Below are positions 6,434-8,428 of a DNA stretch of 8,428 bases, piece by piece. The position numbers were made by a program, and so were the translations under genes. The stretch is from an uncultured bacterium (GTDB lineage Bacteria > Patescibacteriota > Minisyncoccia > Phycocordibacterales > UBA9973). Positions within the stretch are counted from its first letter, which is position 1. Each line of letters starts with the position of its first letter. The stretch covers positions 1-8,428 of the forward strand of contig CAIVNB010000056.1 of assembly GCA_903907175.1 (NCBI GenBank), read 5' to 3'. Below the pieces are notes generated by a model. The model was given only the letters and a program-made list of their open reading frames with translations. It was not told where the DNA came from and ran no database searches.

Positions 6434-6619
6434 TTACCAAGAAGACTTTCTTACTCCTGGCAACATTCCTTCATTTGCTAATTCTCGAAAACAAATTCGA
6501 CAAATACCAAAATCTCTCATAAAGCCATTTCCACGGCCACAACGAAAACATCGATTTTTCTGTCGACTAGAATATTTTGGTGTTTTTCGTGCTCTTGCTT
6601 TTACTGATGTTTTTGCCAT
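6434..6619 (-). CDS. rpsN: 30S ribosomal protein S14, zinc-binding type (uS14)
   Basis: Small-subunit head protein. This is the short, zinc-binding (type Z) form of 61 residues, not the roughly 100-residue zinc-free form of E. coli. The zinc ligands are C24 and C27 in CFRCG and C40 and C43 in CRIC, followed by the conserved FRELANEGMLPGVRKSSW end. It is the first gene of a new predicted transcription unit, with its own promoter (6735-6763) and a leader of about 109 nt. The sequence before the ATG is A/T only, apart from CCC about 15 nt upstream, with no purine-rich ribosome-binding site. Confidence 0.97.
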   Translation of the reverse strand: MAKTSVKARARKTPKYSSRQKNRCFRCGRGNGFMRDFGICRICFRELANEGMLPGVRKSSW

Positions 6620-6652
6620 ATATAATAATGGGCTTTTGTTCTAATAATATCT

Positions 6653-6704
6653 CGTTTTTTTTCTTTTATACATTCGACTAGCTCAGTACAAAAGGAGAAA
6701 AACG
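6653..6704 (-). promoter_or_regulatory. Long hairpin in the rpsN leader
   Basis: In the minus-strand transcript, 6704-6686 can pair with 6671-6653: two 19-nt arms with 16 Watson-Crick pairs, one G-U and two C-A mismatches. They close a 14-nt loop, UGAGCUAGUCGAAU. Just upstream of the 5' arm, UUAGCU can pair with AGCUAG in the loop, giving a possible pseudoknot. No U-run follows, so this is not a terminator. It lies between the promoter and the rpsN start, where a binding site for autoregulation by S8, S14 or another ribosomal protein would be plausible; no known binding motif was recognised. The pairing is seen; the function is inferred. AT-rich arms make chance pairing easier. Confidence 0.55.
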
Positions 6705-6719
6705 GATTAGCTAAAACGT

Positions 6720-6753
6720 ATTCCCTTACGCATGATACTAGCAGATTCCCTTA
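6720..6753 (-). repeat. Direct repeat TAAGGGAAT flanking the -10 box
   Basis: Two identical 9-bp copies of TAAGGGAAT (minus strand) lie at 6753-6745 and 6728-6720, 25 bp apart start to start. The first is in the -35/-10 spacer and the second at the predicted transcript start. The second copy also sits in a small CGTA/TACG hairpin (loop AGGGAA) at the transcript 5' end. The pair could be an operator for a DNA-binding regulator, or chance in a short region. Confidence 0.45.
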
Positions 6754-6763
6754 AAATAGTCAA
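6735..6763 (-). promoter_or_regulatory. Promoter for the rpsN-secY unit
   Basis: On the minus strand TTGACT (6763-6758) and TAGTAT (6740-6735) are 17 bp apart, and TGC directly before the -10 box makes it an extended -10 element. This is the best promoter match in the window. Transcription would start at about 6727-6729, leaving a leader of about 109 nt. It lies directly after a strong terminator, so it would supply all downstream genes to secY, including rpsN, rpsH, rplF, rplR, rpsE and rplO. Confidence 0.78.
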
Positions 6764-6772
6764 ATAGGTAAT

Positions 6773-6797
6773 AAAAAATCCCTTTTAGGGATTTTTT
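6773..6797 (-). terminator. Intrinsic terminator after rplE
   Basis: Perfect 11-bp stem: 6773-6783 pairs with 6787-6797 around a 3-nt loop. The core is CCCT/AGGG and the ends are A-tracts and T-tracts, so on the minus strand the hairpin runs into a T-run, the standard rho-independent form. It starts 17 nt after the rplE stop. Its symmetry means it could work in both directions, but no plus-strand gene reads into it. It separates rpmC-rplE from rpsN-secY. Confidence 0.85.
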
Positions 6798-6813
6798 AGA
6801 GTTAATTATTTTT

Positions 6814-7380
6814 TTATTTCTTTTTTGTTTCTTCTTCTTTCTTAAACGGAACTCCGAGTAATTCATAGAAAGCAAAACCTTCTTTTTGAGTCTTAGCAGT
6901 CGAAACTATTGTTATAGAAAGTCCGAAAACGTCTTTTATGTCTTCATCTGCAGTTTCTGGAAAAATTGTATGTTCTTTTATCCCTAGTGTTAGGTTGCCG
7001 ATATTGTCTACTACTTTACGAGAAATACCTCTAAAGTCTTTCGTTCGAGGAAGAGCTACGTTTATAAGTTTTTCCAAGAAAGCATACATTCGAGCTCCAC
7101 GTAACGTTACCATAACTCCAATCGGATCCCCTTGTCGAACTTTGAAGGAAGCAATTGATTTCTTTGCTCCCCTTAGAGCCACTTTTTGTCCAGTAATTTT
7201 TGCTAAACGATCGGAAATCGCAGTATTCTTATTTTTATCTTTTTTCACCATCGTTCCAGTACCGACATTCAAAACTACCTTCTGTAATTTAGGTGTTGCC
7301 ATTATGTTCTTATACTTAAAAGCACTTTTCATTTTCTCAAATGCGAGAGCTTCTTTTTCTTTTACAGTTAAATGTTTCAT
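6814..7380 (-). CDS. rplE: 50S ribosomal protein L5 (uL5)
   Basis: Binds 5S rRNA in the central protuberance and contacts P-site tRNA. The 188 residues slightly exceed the usual 179-180, owing to a charged tail, KKEEETKKK (180-188). Landmarks are PKLQKVVLNVG (30-40), ITGQKVALRGAKKSIASFK (62-80), VRQGDPIGVMVTLRG (81-95), LPRTKDFRGIS (110-120) and GNLTLGIKEHTIFPE (128-142). It is the last gene of the upstream unit: a terminator follows 17 nt after the stop. This break is unusual, since rplE and rpsN are normally adjacent. No Shine-Dalgarno is seen in the 9-nt spacer after rplX. Confidence 0.97.
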   Translation of the reverse strand: MKHLTVKEKEALAFEKMKSAFKYKNIMATPKLQKVVLNVGTGTMVKKDKNKNTAISDRLAKITGQKVALRGAKKSIASFKVRQGDPIGVMVTLRGARMYAFLEKLINVALPRTKDFRGISRKVVDNIGNLTLGIKEHTIFPETADEDIKDVFGLSITIVSTAKTQKEGFAFYELLGVPFKKEEETKKK

Positions 7381-7389
7381 AAAATATAA

Positions 7390-7695
7390 TTAAATTTCTT
7401 GACTACTTTTTCTTGCAATACGAACCTTCGTATCTCCAACTACCTTTTTGCCAATTCTAGACCCCTTTTCGGTTTTTGGATCTACGATCATTACATTTGA
7501 TGCATGGATTGGCATTGCCATCTTTATAACTTGACCTTTTTCTCCACTTTTTCTTGGACGTTGATGTTTCTTCGAAATATTTAAGCCCTCAACTACAATC
7601 TTATTTTCCGCAGGCAAAACACGAACGATTTTACCTTTCTTTCCTTTGTCTTTTCCAGCTATAACTATTACATTATCTCCTTTTTTTAATTTCAT
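7390..7695 (-). CDS. rplX: 50S ribosomal protein L24 (uL24)
   Basis: Assembly initiator that binds the 5' region of 23S rRNA near the exit tunnel. The product is 101 residues, the usual length. A KOW motif occupies about 4-31: KKGDNVIVIAGKDKGKKG, then KIVRVLPAENKIVVEGLNI. The middle part carries KKHQRPRKSGEKGQVIKMAMPIH (42-64), and the typical SNVMIVDP strand (66-73) follows. The spacers to rplN and rplE are 9 nt each. The ATG is preceded by AATAAAAATAT, with no ribosome-binding site. Confidence 0.97.
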   Translation of the reverse strand: MKLKKGDNVIVIAGKDKGKKGKIVRVLPAENKIVVEGLNISKKHQRPRKSGEKGQVIKMAMPIHASNVMIVDPKTEKGSRIGKKVVGDTKVRIARKSSQEI

Positions 7696-7704
7696 ATATT
7701 TTTA

Positions 7705-8076
7705 TTAAATTACTTCTGGCGCAAGAGAGATTATCTTTTGGAATCCTTTCTCAGCCAACTCTCTTGGAATCGGTCCAAAGATACGTCCTGCTTTTGGATC
7801 TTTCTTTCCTTTCTCTAATATCACTACAGCATTGTCATCAAAACGAATATAAGATCCATCCTTTCTTCTATAAGCATTTCGAGTTCGTACTACTACAGCT
7901 TGATGAACATCTTTCTTCTTAACAGCTTTTCTTGGTTGAGCAACTTTCACTGAAATAATCACAAGTTCTCCTAATGTTGCATATCTCTTTTTTGAACTAC
8001 CTAAAACCTTAAACACCTTTCCTGTGGTGCCTCCAGCATTGTCTGTTATTTTTACTAATGTTTCTGGTTGAATCAT
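7705..8076 (-). CDS. rplN: 50S ribosomal protein L14 (uL14)
   Basis: Large-subunit protein at the subunit interface, contacting L19 and 16S rRNA. At 123 residues it has the standard length. It starts MIQPETLVKITDNAGG, where the family usually has MIQxxTxLxVADNSGA, so the DNxG site is kept with an Ala-Gly change. The L14 signature AVVVRTRNAYRRKDGSYIRF (60-79) leads to DDNAVVIL (80-87), and GRIFGPIPRELAEKGFQKIISLAPEV closes the protein. It lies 4 nt after rpsQ, the standard neighbour. Confidence 0.98.
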   Translation of the reverse strand: MIQPETLVKITDNAGGTTGKVFKVLGSSKKRYATLGELVIISVKVAQPRKAVKKKDVHQAVVVRTRNAYRRKDGSYIRFDDNAVVILEKGKKDPKAGRIFGPIPRELAEKGFQKIISLAPEVI

Positions 8077-8080
8077 AAAT

Positions 8081-8344
8081 TTATTTTACTACTTTAAATC
8101 TTTTATCTTTTGAAATAGGCCTCGTTTCGACTATTTCTACATTGTCTCCAGTTTTATACTTATTTTCTTCATCGTGAGCTTTATATTTTTTACTCACTTT
8201 GTAATATTTCCCATATTTTGGATGTTTTATAAAAGTTGAAACAGAAACGACAACAGTTTTATCCATTTTATCAGAAACAACTACACCTTTCATCGTATTG
8301 CCTTTATTCTCTTTTTCTATTTCTTTGTTAGCTTTTGTTGCCAT
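8081..8344 (-). CDS. rpsQ: 30S ribosomal protein S17 (uS17)
   Basis: Primary 16S rRNA-binding protein of the small-subunit body. The 87 residues include a charged N-terminal extension of about 17 residues (MATKANKEIEKENKGNT) before the OB-fold core: GVVVSDKMDKTVVV (20-33), HPKYGKYYKVSKKYKAHDE (41-59) and GDNVEIVETRPISKDKRFKVV (66-86). An internal ATG at residue 18 (MKGVVVSDK) could be the true start, because the core begins there. The upstream ATG is kept because it lies 3 nt after the rpmC stop, in line with the tight packing of the cluster. Confidence 0.96.
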   Translation of the reverse strand: MATKANKEIEKENKGNTMKGVVVSDKMDKTVVVSVSTFIKHPKYGKYYKVSKKYKAHDEENKYKTGDNVEIVETRPISKDKRFKVVK

Positions 8345-8347
8345 ATA

Positions 8348-8428
8348 TTATTTTTTATTTATTTCTGTTAAAACTCTAGCTACTTGTTTCCTTAGACTTG
8401 CATGTTCTTTTACATTTTTTGATTTAGA
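8348..8428 (-). CDS. rpmC: 50S ribosomal protein L29 (uL29), C-terminal part
   Basis: Partial gene cut by the window edge. The last 26 codons and the TAA are visible, reading in frame to the end: SKSKNVKEHASLRKQVARVL then TEINKK. The pattern HxxLRKQVARVxTxxNxK matches the C-terminal helix of L29, which sits at the polypeptide exit. Its position directly before rpsQ (3 nt apart) is the standard rpmC-rpsQ-rplN order. The identity rests on both the short match and the context. Confidence 0.88.
   Translation of the reverse strand, partial: SKSKNVKEHASLRKQVARVLTEINKK

Noticed and set aside
6672..6760. tRNA-like text on the plus strand (CTAGCTCAGTA, resembling a D-arm)
   Set aside because: The D-stem does not close, and there is no acceptor pairing, anticodon arm or TTCGA T-loop at the right spacing.
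3789..7393. Plus-strand reading frames of 60-151 codons opposite secY and the ribosomal genes
   Set aside because: All lie antisense to strongly conserved genes and give products with no recognisable domain; they are shadows.
14..8428. Alternative genetic code (UGA as sense), as in some CPR lineages
   Set aside because: All genes read full-length under the standard code, all end with TAA, and conserved tryptophans checked use TGG.

Overview
The window is an AT-rich bacterial ribosomal-protein (spc-type) gene cluster, read almost entirely on the minus strand. In transcription order it holds the end of rpmC, then rpsQ, rplN, rplX, rplE, rpsN, rpsH, rplF, rplR, rpsE, rplO and secY. After secY comes one plus-strand gene (archaeal-type CMP kinase), then on the minus strand adk, an archaeal-type UMP kinase and map. 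Sixteen protein genes are supported, fifteen complete and one (rpmC) cut by the window edge. All sixteen stop with TAA, and nothing suggests a recoded UGA.

Organism (inference): rpmD (uL30) is missing from its usual place between rpsE and rplO, both pyrimidine nucleotide kinases look archaeal-type, the proteins are compact, and no start has a usable Shine-Dalgarno. Together these suggest a Patescibacteria/CPR bacterium, perhaps Parcubacteria-like. Loss of rpmD alone is not decisive, because cyanobacteria and some reduced genomes lack it too.

Layout. 8428-6814: rpmC-rpsQ-rplN-rplX-rplE, tightly packed and closed by a strong intrinsic terminator (6773-6797). 6813-6620: a 194-bp control region inside the spc order, with that terminator, a good promoter (TTGACT-17-TAGTAT with extended -10), a 9-bp direct repeat around the -10 box, and a leader of about 109 nt with a long hairpin. 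6619-2798: rpsN to secY as a second transcription unit. 2801-2232: a convergent plus-strand cmk-like gene whose stop codon overlaps that of secY on a shared TTAA. 2231-2173: a 59-bp divergent promoter region in which both promoters place the start of transcription on or next to the ATG. 2172-897: adk and the UMP kinase, 1 nt apart. 896-785: a spacer filled by a large nested inverted repeat. 784-14: map.

Functionally, the window joins ribosome assembly (S17, L14, L24, L5, S14, S8, L6, L18, S5, L15, L29), the protein-export channel (SecY), removal of N-terminal methionine (MAP), and three NMP kinases (AMP, UMP, CMP) that supply NDPs for RNA and DNA synthesis. The genes themselves are ordinary. 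The unusual content is in the control regions and in the kinase island between secY and map.
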